From Blepharisma japonicum (lineage: Eukaryota; Ciliophora; Heterotrichea; Heterotrichida; Blepharismidae): a DNA stretch of 64,000 nt. Both the position numbers and the translations under genes were made by a program. The notes below the pieces were generated by a model. That model was given only the letters and a program-made list of their open reading frames with translations, did no database searches and had not been told where the DNA came from. Of this stretch, positions 1 through 10,214 are shown one piece after another (the first letter of the stretch is position 1; every line of letters starts with the position of its first letter). The DNA is taken from contig CATKHK010000005.1 of the NCBI GenBank assembly GCA_949751835.1, positions 682,001-746,000 of the forward strand. Direction: 5' to 3'.

Positions 1-282
1 AGGATTTGCGATTACACAGAAAAAGCAGTTAAAGCTGAAGATAACCTAGTCTATCACAGGCAAGTCCGAAGACTGGCTGAGCATGTTGACGCAGACTATA
101 AAGATTATCCACTGGATCCTACACTTCCAAGGACTTTTGATATTGAATGTCCTAGATGTGGATACAATGAAGCTGTTTTTTTCCACGCGGAGACTGAAAG
201 TGGAGAGTCAGGGATGAGGCTTACGTATGTGTGTTGTAATAGAAGCGAAGAAAGAGCTTGTGGATATTCGTGGCAAACTTAA
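1..282 (+). CDS. RPB9: RNA polymerase II subunit RPB9, 3' part
   Basis: The first 93 codons of the window are open and in frame from base 1; the 5' end lies outside. The C-terminal half has the RPB9/TFIIS-type zinc ribbon: the family signature DPTLPR, then a CPRC pair near residue 50, NEAVFFHAETES, and a second cysteine cluster (VCC...AC). The N-terminal part keeps the end of the first ribbon and the LVYHR segment that matches LVYR in yeast RPB9. In the family this subunit sits on the polymerase jaw and helps start-site choice and proofreading. The second cysteine pair is spread wider (about 8 residues) than the usual CxxC. It ends in TAA. Identity is confident; the start cannot be judged. 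Confidence 0.88.
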   Translation, partial: RICDYTEKAVKAEDNLVYHRQVRRLAEHVDADYKDYPLDPTLPRTFDIECPRCGYNEAVFFHAETESGESGMRLTYVCCNRSEERACGYSWQT

Positions 283-407
283 TAGATAATCACTTTTAAT
301 CATTTAATGTGTTAGCTTAGCATTGCTACTGGATTTTGATAATAAATTATGGAAATTCTGAATTTATTTATGTGAATCATTTGTATTATAATATTATATG
401 AACCAAG

Positions 408-1208
408 CTAATTCAAGTTTTTTTTGAAGATGTTAATCATCTGGATATCTTTTTTCTTCAGCTTTTTAGCTCGGGTTTCTTCTCTGCTTGTTAATGGAAT
501 ATTAATTTTGCTTTCGACACTTTTTTTATACAGTTGATCACAGCTATTCATAATTGAATGAAGCTGTTTTAAAGCTTTAGCTTTTTTTTGGCCAACATCA
601 GAATTAATAATAAGTCTTGATGTTTTGGCTCTCAGAGCGGGAAGTTCATCATTTTTCGAAACTTCACTTTGCTTTATAAATACTCGAGTTTGTGCATGCT
701 GGTCCATTATATGTGGCTTGTCTGGGTTTGTGAACGAATTTGAAGACTTGGTAGCTTGTAACAAATATTTGTGACGCATTATATTGGCTGCCTTTCTGAG
801 CCGAGGACTAGATAGGAGTCTTTGTGTTAGTTTGTGGCCTCATAAATCCGCTAGTGTAATTGTCTTTCTTTTTGGTGTATGCTCTGCATTGGGATCTATG
901 CCTTGTAACAGTGGTTTTAACTCTAGATCATTATATATACCAAATTCTTCAAAAACAGCCATAGCTTTGGAGGTTTTCTGAATCAGACGTTCGCTGATTG
1001 GAGAATCTTCAACGTTTTCTAGCGTTGAGAATATTGTTTCCCATGGCTTTTTATTTTGCAATAAATTATTGGAGAACGTATCATTCCCATTGCACGGGGA
1101 ATTTCCTGCAGATTTATTGTTTACAGTCAAGGCTGATTTAGTTAAGTGCTTATGATAGGGCACTCTCAGTAGATCTCTTTCAGTTTTTAATGCTTTTTCT
1201 CGCTCCAT
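408..1208 (-). CDS. Unrecognised basic protein, 266 aa
   Basis: Two open stretches (840-1208 and 408-779) share one frame and are separated only by an in-frame TGA at 840-842, read here as Trp, so they form one gene ending in TAG. The product is hydrophilic and Lys-rich with no membrane segment. The last third is strongly basic (KKAKALKQL, RAKKLKKKD) and may form helices. I recognise no domain. The start is the first ATG after stops in this frame. The gene lies downstream of the small ORF at 1313-1492 and the kinase at 1519-2496, all on the minus strand. It looks real because it stays open for 266 codons with natural composition. Confidence 0.6.
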
Positions 1209-1312
1209 AAGTTATTAAATTTATCAGCTGGCATAGTTTGTTATTTGTTTTTTCTTACCCTTGCAAACCAATAGAAAAAAATTTAAATTTATTAAGCTAT
1301 AAATTACGTTTA

Positions 1313-1492
1313 TTATGATTCAAGCTCATATCTTACAGGTATCATCACTTTCTTGATCAATTCCAATTTAGCTTTTGCCCTCGTCTGATTATTTGAAATT
1401 GCAAGTGCTGTTATTGTAGACGATTGTGATAAAAACTTCAGGCTCCTGTCTTGCTGCCGTCTAGTTTCAATATTTGCTGGCTTTGAAGGCAT
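1313..1492 (-). CDS. Possible small protein, 59 aa
   Basis: This is a short ATG-to-TAA frame of 59 residues, beginning MPSKPANIETRRQQD and ending VRYELES. It fills most of the gap between two minus-strand genes and has an even, protein-like composition rich in Arg, Lys, Gln and Ser, with no hydrophobic segment. There is no recognisable family. In a compact genome such a frame may be a real small gene, but its length alone does not prove coding. Confidence 0.4.
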   Translation of the reverse strand: MPSKPANIETRRQQDRSLKFLSQSSTITALAISNNQTRAKAKLELIKKVMIPVRYELES

Positions 1493-1518
1493 ATTTATTA
1501 GAATTTACAATAAATCTA

Positions 1519-2496
1519 TTACCACTCGAAAAATGGATCATCTATCTTTTTCATCGCAGTAGGGACTTCAAATGAGTCAGGATATTTCTGATGACTATGG
1601 TTTCCTTCAGGGCTAACGATTGGAGGTAAAAAAGGTGCTGGAAGCTGTTTCGTCATTAAGCCTTGCCAATTAAACCCTTCAAAAAATCTATGATTTTTAA
1701 TGTCTCTAGTACCTCTTTTTAAATTTCCATAACGTTTTGATAAATCTTTGACTAATAAATGTTTTATTAAGCTTTTGGCATACTTATCAAAATTTCTAGG
1801 AAAAGCTAGTTTTACCTTGACAATGTTTTGGAATATTTCCATAGTGTCATCATCTGTAAATGGATCAACACCAGTTAAAAGCTCATAGAGAAAAACCCCA
1901 AATGCTCACCAGTCAACTGCTTTTCCATGTCCTTGGTTTAATAGTACTTCGGGAGCCATATAATTTGGCGTCCCACATAGTGTATAAGTCCTTCCCGGGA
2001 CGATCTTTGAGAAGCCAAAATCAACGAGTTTTATATATCCATCAAAATTGATCAGAATATTTTCTGGTTTTAAATCTCTGTAAATAATATTCTTTGAGTG
2101 AAGGTACTCAAAAATGACAACAACTTGGGCAGAATAAAATCTTGCTTCTCTTAACTCAAAATAACCACTTGAGCGTAGTAGATGGTATAATTCTCCTCCA
2201 GGTACATATTCCACAACAAAATAAATATATCGAGAATCTTGATGCATAGAGATAAAATTGTTTAAAAAAGGATGATTAAAAGTTTTTCCAATACTCATTT
2301 CATTCCGAATGTGGATTTCTTGCTTTTTTCTAATGATTTCTACTTTTTTAAAAATTTTGACAGCAAAATAAATATTTTCTTTTACTGATTTTGCAAGTTT
2401 GACGACTCCATATGCTCCTTTCCCTAGTGTGTGTAAAAGTTGGTAGCCTGGCAAGTCTAAAAATTTCTCTTTTGTTTGTGAAGACTCGCTATTCAT
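1519..2496 (-). CDS. AGC-family protein kinase, PKA/PKG catalytic-like
   Basis: A complete 325-residue serine/threonine kinase. Visible motifs: glycine loop GKGAYG (25-30), VAIK-type lysine K47, catalytic loop YRDLKPEN (D141), DFG (159-161), activation segment TLCGTPNYMAPE with likely phosphothreonine T172, then W196-W197 where the second Trp is UGA (1906-1908). The C-terminal tail after the kinase fold ends DPFFEW, like the FxxF hydrophobic tail of PKA. YRD in place of HRD and the TLCGTP loop are typical of PKA/PKG. There is no cyclic-nucleotide-binding domain, so it should be a free catalytic subunit regulated in trans. Two cyclic-nucleotide phosphodiesterases lie in the same window. The alternative is another AGC subfamily. 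Confidence 0.85.
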
Positions 2497-3092
2497 TTCT
2501 ATCTTTATTCCATTTTTGAAAATAAAAGAAGAGAGAAATAAAATGATTCTATTTGAAAGAAAAACGTTTAAGTAGCCTAAAAACGTTTAAGTAGCCTAAA
2601 AATTAGGCTGTGTCTATAAAATATAAAAAGATAAAATCTTAGTAATAGTTCGAAATTATAAGATACATTGATTAGAAAAGTTAATAAATCTATTTATGTT
2701 TCAATTAAATTGCATGATTTAATGTCTTCACTATTTTTCTCATTGTAAAACAGTTTTAGGTATTTTTATTCCAGTTAAAAAACATTTAGATCAGTATACG
2801 AATAGATTTGGATTTTTTTAAAACAATATTGAAAATCAGAAATTATAATACAAAATATTGCCTTTAGAATAAACTTAATAAGCAAATTTTTAGTTTTTAA
2901 TGATTTAATAACGGGAGCTAAATTTTAGTTAAAGCATCTATTTGGAAGAGCTGTATTTGTTCTAAAAGCTTAGCATATAAAAAGTGAGTCATATTTATTA
3001 ACAGCACCCTTATAAGCTTTACATTTAGGATAAAAATTAAGAACTCTACAAATTTTAGATTAATATCTAATAATAAATTCATTTCTCATAAA
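2497..3092. other. AT-rich intergenic region
   Basis: About 600 nt between the divergent kinase and aminopeptidase genes. It is AT-rich with no open frame of note. It holds a short tandem duplication and a small inverted repeat near the kinase side, listed separately. Promoters of both genes should lie here, but I see no recognisable motif. Confidence 0.6.
2561..2609. repeat. 19-nt tandem duplication with a 7-bp hairpin
   Basis: The unit cgtttaagtagcctaaaaa occurs twice with a 19-nt period, and the second copy runs into an inverted repeat, agcctaa-aaa-ttaggct. It lies about 70 nt upstream of the AGC kinase start codon (on the opposite strand), so it could be in the promoter or 5' leader. Function is unknown. 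Confidence 0.6.
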
Positions 3093-5843
3093 ATGTTGTC
3101 AAGAATCTCAGCTTCAGATTGGATAAATCCAAGTATAAACGTAAAGAAGGCATTAGGCTTACTTTTAATCGGTGGCGTGACAGCATATGCATTTTATTCA
3201 TATAAAAAACAGAGTATTTCTCCTCAGAATGATGAAGCTGTTGTTTGTCTCACCGTTGCTGATGCAGCTATTAGATCACAAAACATTTCAAGTGTTGAAT
3301 ATTATTTAAAGCTTAACACTCCAAAAGGAATAACATATTGGGGCTGCTGCACAATTATTTTCCAAATTATTCATCCTAATATCCCAACATTTTTAGATTT
3401 CGAAGGAGATGAAATTCTATCACTTTCTATAAACGGCCAAGAATACAGTGCCAACTGAACAGCTGGAAAAATTCACTTAAACAGATTGCAAGTAGGAATA
3501 AATAAAGTAGAGATTCGTTACAAAAATAATTATGCAAGAGATGGAAATGGGCTGCATAGATATGTGGATACACTAGATGGTGAAGAATATTTAAACACAC
3601 AATTTGAGCCTTTTTACGCTCATAGGATGTTTCCTTGCTTTGATCAGCCAGATATAAAAGCTAGACTAAACTTGACTGTAAGGTGTCCAAAATACTGAAA
3701 AGTAATTTCAAACGAGCCTATTAGAGATATAGAAAATTCTGCAGTAGAAGGCGACCCAATTTATTCATATGGCAATGAAGATGATGATAATTACCAATTC
3801 GTAACTTTTAATCCCACAGACAGAATCAGCACCTATTTATATGCCTTATGTGCTGGCCCATTTTTGGAATACAGGAACGATTATAATGAATTAAATATCC
3901 CAATAGGCTTTTATTGCAAAAAAAGCTTAGAAAATGAATTTAACGTTGATGTTCATTTAAATTGAACAATAAGAAGCTTTAAATTTTACCAAGAATTCTT
4001 TGGGATTCCTTATCCATTTAAAAAATATGATCAAATACTTCTCTCTGAAATGAATTATGGTGCAATGGAAAATGTAGGCTGCGTCACATATAGGGAGCAT
4101 TATTTAAATCTACCTTCAAGCATTAAAAAATGCAAGGTTGGTAATGTATTTTTGCATGAAATGGCTCACATGTGGTTCGGGAACTTAGTTACTATGAAAT
4201 GGTGGGATGATTTATGGCTTAATGAAAGTTTTGCTACTTTTATGTCTCATTTAAATTACTCTCAATCCTTAAATGACGAATTTTCTGACGTTTGGCTTAT
4301 CTTTTTAAGAAGAAAACGCTCAGCTTATGAACTCGACAGTATCAGCACATCTCATTCCATATGAACTCTTGTAGAAAATACATTAGAAACCACCACAAAT
4401 TTTGATGCAATTTCATACAATAAAGGGTCATCAGTTTTAAAGCAACTGTATTATATTTTAGGTCCTGAAGTATTCCAACAAGGAGTTAGAATTTATTTAA
4501 ACGCTTTTAAGTCCCGAAACGCTACATTTCATGATTTAATCAGTTCACTTACTCTTGCGGCAAAAAATAATCGGCTTAAAATTGATCTTGAAGACTGGGC
4601 TCAAAGGTGGGTAAAAACTACTGGCGTTAATTCTTTAACCCCTCAGCTTGAAATTGAGGATGGAAAAATTCGCTCATTTAGGGTAAAACAGCTAGGAAGT
4701 AAATTATATCCTACATTAAGAGACCATAAAATTTTGGTAGAACTGTTTGATGATAGCATGCAGTCAATTTGTAAAGAAGAAATATTTATTGAGCCACAGA
4801 ATTATACATTTTTTGGAAAAATGATAGGAAAACCAGCTCCAAGCTGTGTAGTTTTAAATGTAGATGATTATGGATACTGCAAAGTCAGATTTGATAAAAT
4901 TTCACTGAAAAATATAAAATCAAAATTAGATAAAATTGAAAGCAAGATGACGAGGATGCTGATTTTGTCTAACTTATATGAGATGGTAAGAGATTGTTTG
5001 ATGCCTGTGAATGAATTTATAGAGATCTGTAAGAATCATTTTGTGAAAGAAGAAGTCGAGGTGATTGAAAGCTATATATTAGATATAGTTTATCTTGCAA
5101 TTACAGATTGGGTTGAAAAACAGTCTGAGAAGGTAAAATATTATAGCTTCTTTTTCGATGAAGGTTTGAAAAAATTGTCAGAAAAGCCGAATATTAGAGA
5201 ACTAAGATATAGATTGTTTAGATTTCTTAAGAAGAAAGATGATATAATTTTTGCTGCTTCTTGCATTAAATCTAATAGTGATGAATTGCCTGACCTTAAG
5301 TTTACAATTGATGAAACTTGGACTGTTTTGAAGGCATATTCATCAATTTTGAAAGGTGAAAAAACACTTATTGAAGAATTCAAGGAAAATGATAAAACAT
5401 CAGCTGGAGTGCTTGCTTATATTTATTGCTTAGCAGCATACCCTAACCCAGAAAATAAAGAAGTAACTTGGAATAAAATACTTTCTGAAGGTCCTTCAAT
5501 GTCTGCACATCATAGACGCGCTATTATGACAGGATTTATGATTAAATATCAGAAAAAAATCCTTAAATGCTACACAAGTCGTTACTTTGAAACTATTTCT
5601 TCAATAATTAAAACCCAAGAGCTTCAATTTGTGCTTGACTTTTGTGAGCATTTATTCCCCAGCTTCGAATCTGAAGGGTTGCTGATTTCTGAAATCAGAA
5701 AAATATTAAAGAAGATTCCTCAATCATTTTACCCAATTATTAGATTTTTCAATGAAAAGAAAAATTTATTGGAAATAAGCAGAAGAGTCAAATCCTTTTC
5801 ACGAGATTCACAAAAAAGTAGTTTTGAACAAGCTCTCAAATAA
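3093..5843 (+). CDS. M1-family zinc aminopeptidase, membrane-anchored
   Basis: A complete 916-residue gluzincin. The exopeptidase motif GAMEN is at 323-327 and the zinc motif HEMAH (H355, H359) is followed 18 residues later by the third ligand E378 in LWLNE. A hydrophobic stretch at about 17-36 preceded by Lys suggests a signal anchor with the catalytic domain outside the cytosol. The family removes N-terminal residues from peptides. The C-terminal half is the helical ERAP1-like region, and total length fits M1 enzymes. The frame crosses several TGA codons read as Trp, for example residues 122 (3456-3458) and 202 (3696-3698), with no other break; TGA-as-stop would cut it before the active site. 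The start ATG follows an AT-rich leader. It ends in TAA, 34 nt from a convergent gene. Confidence 0.93.
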
Positions 5844-5877
5844 AATAAATAATTAAATATAAACAAAAATTAGTTAG

Positions 5878-6477
5878 TTAAAAAGGAGATGGGATATCTC
5901 GATCTGATAATGCAGGCACTTCCCAATAAGAAGTTCTTCCACTTTCCCACCCTCCTGATGCGTTTTTCATCACTGGTAAGGACCCTCTGCCTTCTTGAAT
6001 CTTTAATTCGTAAAATACTTTAAGAGTAGGATGTTTAAGGGATTTCGGATGATTTGGATTTCTTTTGAAAAATAAAGGTGTGTATTGCTTTTCTTTAAAA
6101 TTCATTCAGTAACCTTTGGATTGCAAATTATTTTTCTTTCCCTCATTGCTACTATATTTTCTTACATGCACAGAAGGTTTTAATTCTGCTGAATCTTCAG
6201 TTGAGCTTCCGAATGAACTTTCATGTCTTCTATTTGCCTGAGAATATGACCTAGGCTTTAAGTTTTGAGTTAGCACTGTACATTGCCTATAAGATTCTCT
6301 AAGAGCAGAATTCCTTAACACAGAATATTCGCCTGCTTTGATATTCATCTCTTCAATTGCTTTTATTGGACTTGTAACTTTTAGCGCTAAAAGTCTTGGT
6401 GGTGATTTGTAAGGGCAACTCGGAATAGATGAAGGACAAAAAGGACTGCTTTTGGATTTTTTGTGTTTTAAAATCAT
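5878..6477 (-). CDS. Unrecognised protein, 199 aa
   Basis: Two open stretches meet exactly at one TGA (6106-6108) read as Trp, giving a 199-residue protein from ATG to TAA. It is Lys-, Pro- and Ser-rich and without membrane segments. The C-terminal part carries aromatic motifs (YTPLFFKRNP, TSYWEVP). I recognise no domain. It is convergent with the aminopeptidase, 34 nt away. Low-complexity basic proteins of this kind recur in the window (408-1208, 14728-15321, 23731-24591). Confidence 0.6.
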
Positions 6478-6914
6478 ATTAAATGATATATACTTTTAAA
6501 ATATGTTGAAGCTTTATTTAAATAATTTTTATGCTATTTTATTGCAACTGAACAATTTCTTAGCTGTATTACAGTGGCAAAAACTTAAAATTGGACTTTG
6601 AATTATGATAATTCGAGTTTCTATGAATGATAAACCATATTAATCATTCCAAGATTTGGAAGTATATTGAATTATGATGAATAAGGCTATCTATATTTTA
6701 AATAATTAATTGAAGTTCTTATTAATTAGAAAGAAAAATTTTCTATTAAGTGAATAGTGTTAAAATGCTATATCATTCATATTCTATAGTAAAAAATTCA
6801 AATAATTTCGTATTGAAAATCTTTATTAATTTTTACTTTATTCTTTCTAGACTTCCCTTCTTCCCGTTTTCTGACTGCGCAACTCACTTAATAAAAGATT
6901 TTTTTTAAAAATTG
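6478..6914. other. AT-rich intergenic region between divergent genes
   Basis: About 440 nt, AT-rich, between two divergently oriented unrecognised genes. There is no open frame or structured element that I can support. It presumably holds both promoters. Confidence 0.5.
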
Positions 6915-7712
6915 ATGGAATACATTAAGCGCCAACAATCAGATGAGCAAGAAATCCACTCCAACAAACTTTTTCCAATCGTTTTTTCTCCCGCACATTC
7001 GCCTGCATCAACTCGAAATTCTTTCTTTTCGATAACAGACTTTTCAGTCCATACTCGAAGAAGCTCATTTATTCCTTTTATTCATGAACGAGGAGACACA
7101 GGAAAGCTTTTACCTCCAGATCCAGACCCTGTAATTCTTCCACGTTCTTTACGAGTATCCCCTGATCCTATATTGAGATCCAATAAAAAAGAATCTCCTA
7201 AAGGGGTTGCTTTTTTAAGTACTTCGAGCAAAACTTTGCCAAGAACAAAACGAAAACGTTATAATATGCCTGAGCCTGGATACTATAACCCAAAGCCAGC
7301 ATATGAAATTGGTAATAGGCATAGCATTTATTTATCAAATACACCAACTAAGAGAAATCAGCTTGAAAAAAGGAACGCTTTATCAACTGATTACTTAGAT
7401 ATGGATGCAATACATGATCACTTGCATGGACATCATGGAACACTTAGCATGGACAAGCAACTAGCAAGAATGAAAACTAAAGAAGATTATGATCTTGATG
7501 AAAAAATGCTTAAAAGCGCAAAAATGGAACTCCCTGAGCATTTAAAGCAATTCAAAGGACTTTACCACATTGGGAAAATATCATCACAGAAAGTAGATAA
7601 TTTTCCAAAAAATTTTATGGATGTGGCAAAAGACTTGAATGAAAATATTGCAAAAAGAATGGATGAATTAAAGAAAATTGGAAAGCAAATCAAAGCTTCT
7701 GCTTATAAATAG
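6915..7712 (+). CDS. Protein with an STPG-like PGYYNP motif, 265 aa
   Basis: The start is taken as the ATG at 6915; the preceding TTG is in frame but not a credible start. The N-terminal half is Ser/Pro/Arg-rich and looks disordered. At about residues 119-126 the motif PEPGYYNP resembles the sperm-tail PG-rich (STPG/SHIPPO) repeat found in proteins bound to axonemal microtubules. A His-rich stretch (HDHLHGHHG) follows, then a Lys-rich helical C terminus. One motif alone is weak support, so an axonemal role is only a suggestion. It ends in TAG, which shows TAG is a stop here and not a Gln codon. Confidence 0.6.
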   Translation: MEYIKRQQSDEQEIHSNKLFPIVFSPAHSPASTRNSFFSITDFSVHTRRSSFIPFIHERGDTGKLLPPDPDPVILPRSLRVSPDPILRSNKKESPKGVAFLSTSSKTLPRTKRKRYNMPEPGYYNPKPAYEIGNRHSIYLSNTPTKRNQLEKRNALSTDYLDMDAIHDHLHGHHGTLSMDKQLARMKTKEDYDLDEKMLKSAKMELPEHLKQFKGLYHIGKISSQKVDNFPKNFMDVAKDLNENIAKRMDELKKIGKQIKASAYK

Positions 7713-7780
7713 TGCATGTATGTAATTTGCATCATAATTAATTTTTATAATTAAAAGTGATAGTATTAGTATAAGTGCGT

Positions 7781-8177
7781 TTATTTTAGTAAGCATTGAC
7801 ACAATTTCTTCCATTCCATGCTAAAAAAATTGACACATGGAGGCCTGAAGTGATCAAGCCCAACATAAATATGCCATTTATGAGACAGCAGATAAAGAAA
7901 ATGGTCATGATCAAGATGTCCATGAGGATGTAAATCAGCATCAGGATTTAGCGAAACGGATAATAGATCGTTTTCTCACCTCCAAATCAATAATTGCCAG
8001 AAATTGAATAATCATACTTTTGGTATTTTTCATGAATGAATATATCAGATTCAGGGTGAGACCTGATGTCAAACTATTCAAATAGATTGATTAAAATAGT
8101 CTATAAGGAATCATTGGCTTTTTAATCTCTCTATGCAATAGACAGATTCGGCCCCAAATTTTTTGAGACTCAGGCAT
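7781..8177 (-). pseudogene. Decayed gene remnant, about 130 codons
   Basis: The minus strand carries coding-like text split over frames. It opens with an ATG at 8175-8177 (MPESQKIWGRICLLHRE), is interrupted near 8080-8095, continues in another frame (RSHPESDIFIHEKYQ, then GNYWFGGE with a UGA Trp), and shifts again at a short A-run near 7985 into a His-rich end (DADLHPHGHLDHDH, SHKWHIYVGLDHFRPP) that runs to TAA at 7781-7783. No 15-16 nt GT-AG intron bridges the shifts. Each piece has clear protein composition but I do not know the family. A decayed duplicate is the best reading; an assembly indel is possible. Confidence 0.5.
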
Positions 8178-8560
8178 CTTAAAGCAGTAATATTAAAGTA
8201 TCATACATTATAAGACGAAAATAGCTTTGCTGGATAAGCATATTAAACATTTATTACAACTACATTCAATACTTTCATTTCCTTCTTTTCTCTAACATCC
8301 ATAAATAAGTCTCACATGTAATTAAATTTCTGCCATCTATAAGACTCTCTTACGTCACAATACTCTATGGATTATTTTTTCAATAACCCTATAAAAATTT
8401 TACCTCTATTAACACAATAATTATAGCAACAACTCACATAGCAGTCATCTCCCCTTAAAAAAAAAGAAAATAAGGCTTCAAAATATTTCCAGTTTAATTT
8501 TGAATTGAGAAAATGGATTCCTTCAGACTGTTGATACCTAAATAATTGTAATAATACTCA
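8178..8560. other. AT-rich intergenic region upstream of SNF1-like kinase
   Basis: About 380 nt with many in-frame stops in all frames and no supported feature. The last part must contain the 5' leader of the kinase at 8561. Confidence 0.5.
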
Positions 8561-10166
8561 ATGTAAAATCCACACAGGTCACGCTCAAGCAGTATCTCTC
8601 GTAACCGCACATCATCCACACACTCCAAAAGTATAGGACAATACATTATAGGTAGAACAATTGGCGAAGGTACATTTGGAAAAGTAAAACTCGGCACTCA
8701 CATTTTGACTAACGAAAAAGTGGCTGTCAAAATCCTTGAAAAAGACAGAATCAAGGACGCTTCAGACATAGAGCGAGTTTCCAGAGAAATAAAAATCCTG
8801 AAAATGCTGAGATTTCCACACATCATCCAGCTGTATGAAATTATTGAAACTCCTAAACAATTATACCTCATCATGGAATTTGCCAGCGGTGGGGAGCTTT
8901 TTGATTACATTGTAGCCAGAAATAAAGTAAATGAGCCTCAGGCGTGTATTTTTCTTCAACAGATTTTATATGGAATTGAATATCTCCATAAGTTAGGGGT
9001 TGTTCATAGAGATTTGAAACCAGAAAACCTCTTGTTAGACGAAGAAAAAAATATAAAAATTGTGGATTTTGGGCTAAGTAACACTTATAAGCCTGGAGAA
9101 ACATTAAAAACAGCCTGTGGAAGCCCATGTTATGCTGCCCCAGAAATGATTGCAGGAAAGAGATATATTGGCAGTCAGGTTGATATATGGAGCTGTGGGG
9201 TAATTTTATATGCAATGCTGTGTGGGTATTTACCATTTGAAGACCAAAACACCGCCACTTTATACAAGAAAATCAGAAGTGGGGAGTATAAAGTGCCTAA
9301 ACATCTTTCTTTGGAAGCTATTGATATTCTTAAAAGGATTTTGAATACAAACCCTGAAGAGAGATATACGGTTGAGCAGATTAGAGGACATCCTTGGTTT
9401 AAAAAGAATGCGTCGTATACAAGGAGAGTAGATGATAGCAAAATTACTATAAATCAAGAAGCCTTGGATGGGCTTGTAACTTTTGGGATTGATATAGATC
9501 ATGCACAAGATAATATATTGCAGGGGAGGCATAATAATATTACAGCGACCTATTACTTGTTATTAAAAAAGCAGAAAAATGAAGCAAAAGCACCTAAGTC
9601 GCCTTCAAACCAAGAAAAAAGTGTAGTCCAAGCTTTTCATGCGCCTCATCCTCATCCTCCGCCAAGACCTATTATTACAGAAAACCAACCAATTAACCCT
9701 AAAATAAAAAGACTTATAGAAAACCAAAGAATAGAAAGCACAGGAGGAAGCTCATCAAGAGAAATGGATCTTGCTGCAAAAACTCAGGGAATTTCTACAA
9801 TAATCACAGGACGTGACCGTAATAATTCTTCTCTTATAAAACCATCTCCAAATACAAGAGTTTATGCTGCATCAGTATCTCCTATCAGTCGCCGGGATAA
9901 TTCTACTTTTAGAAATAACGAAAGGCATGTCCCGAAAGAGCCTGAAAAGCCTAAGCCAAGCATCACACCTCGTCCAATCCGTAATTTTTATTCTAGGAGG
10001 CCGCCAATATAAAAGAAGAGAAAGAGTTAAGACCCCAGTCACTTATAATGTAGATCTCTACACTACTCTTAACCTGTCCATCAAACATAGTCCACGAGCT
10101 GGAACTTCTATTGGGATTCAAAGACCTCGTAGAATTGAATCCAACGAATTTTCTTATAAATTTTAA
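8561..10166 (+). CDS. SNF1/AMPK-type protein kinase, two tiny introns
   Basis: The coding sequence is 8561-8562, 8578-9980 and 9997-10166, 524 residues. Removing a 15-nt intron creates the start codon (AT|G) and an N terminus MSRSSSISRN that leads into IGRTIGEGTFGKV. Motifs: K52 (VAVK), HRDLKPEN with D146, DFGLS, activation loop LKTACGSPCYAAPE whose T179 matches AMPK Thr172, and a UBA-like autoinhibitory segment at about 305-345. The family is the energy-sensing kinase that pairs with beta and gamma subunits. After the UBA the tail is Pro/Ser-rich; I do not see a clear KA1 domain. A 16-nt intron near the end replaces a short C terminus with about 57 further residues. The frame closes exactly (1575 nt). 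AMPK-related kinases such as MARK are the alternative. Confidence 0.88.
8563..8577 (+). other. 15-nt intron splitting the start codon
   Basis: The intron gtaaaatccacacag has GT-AG ends and lies between AT and G of the initiation codon. Unspliced RNA reads ATG then TAA at once, and no other ATG in frame lies between the upstream stop and the kinase domain, so this splice decides the start. Length matches heterotrich introns. Confidence 0.8.
9981..9996 (+). other. 16-nt intron in SNF1-like kinase
   Basis: The intron gtaatttttattctag lies after the first base of a codon. Splicing joins the kinase frame to an open stretch reaching TAA at 10164-10166. Retention runs into TAA at 10010-10012, giving a shorter tail. 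Confidence 0.75.
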
Positions 10167-10214
10167 CTTTATAAATACATGAGTATTAACTGTTGCATAA
10201 ATTAAACACCGAAG

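Noticed and set aside
8871-9532. Several minus-strand open frames over the SNF1-like kinase
   Set aside because: They are shadows of an evident kinase frame on the plus strand.
9864-10012. A plus-strand open frame starting MLHQYLLSV that overlaps the kinase end
   Set aside because: Only its last part is real, and it is reached by the 16-nt intron from the kinase frame.
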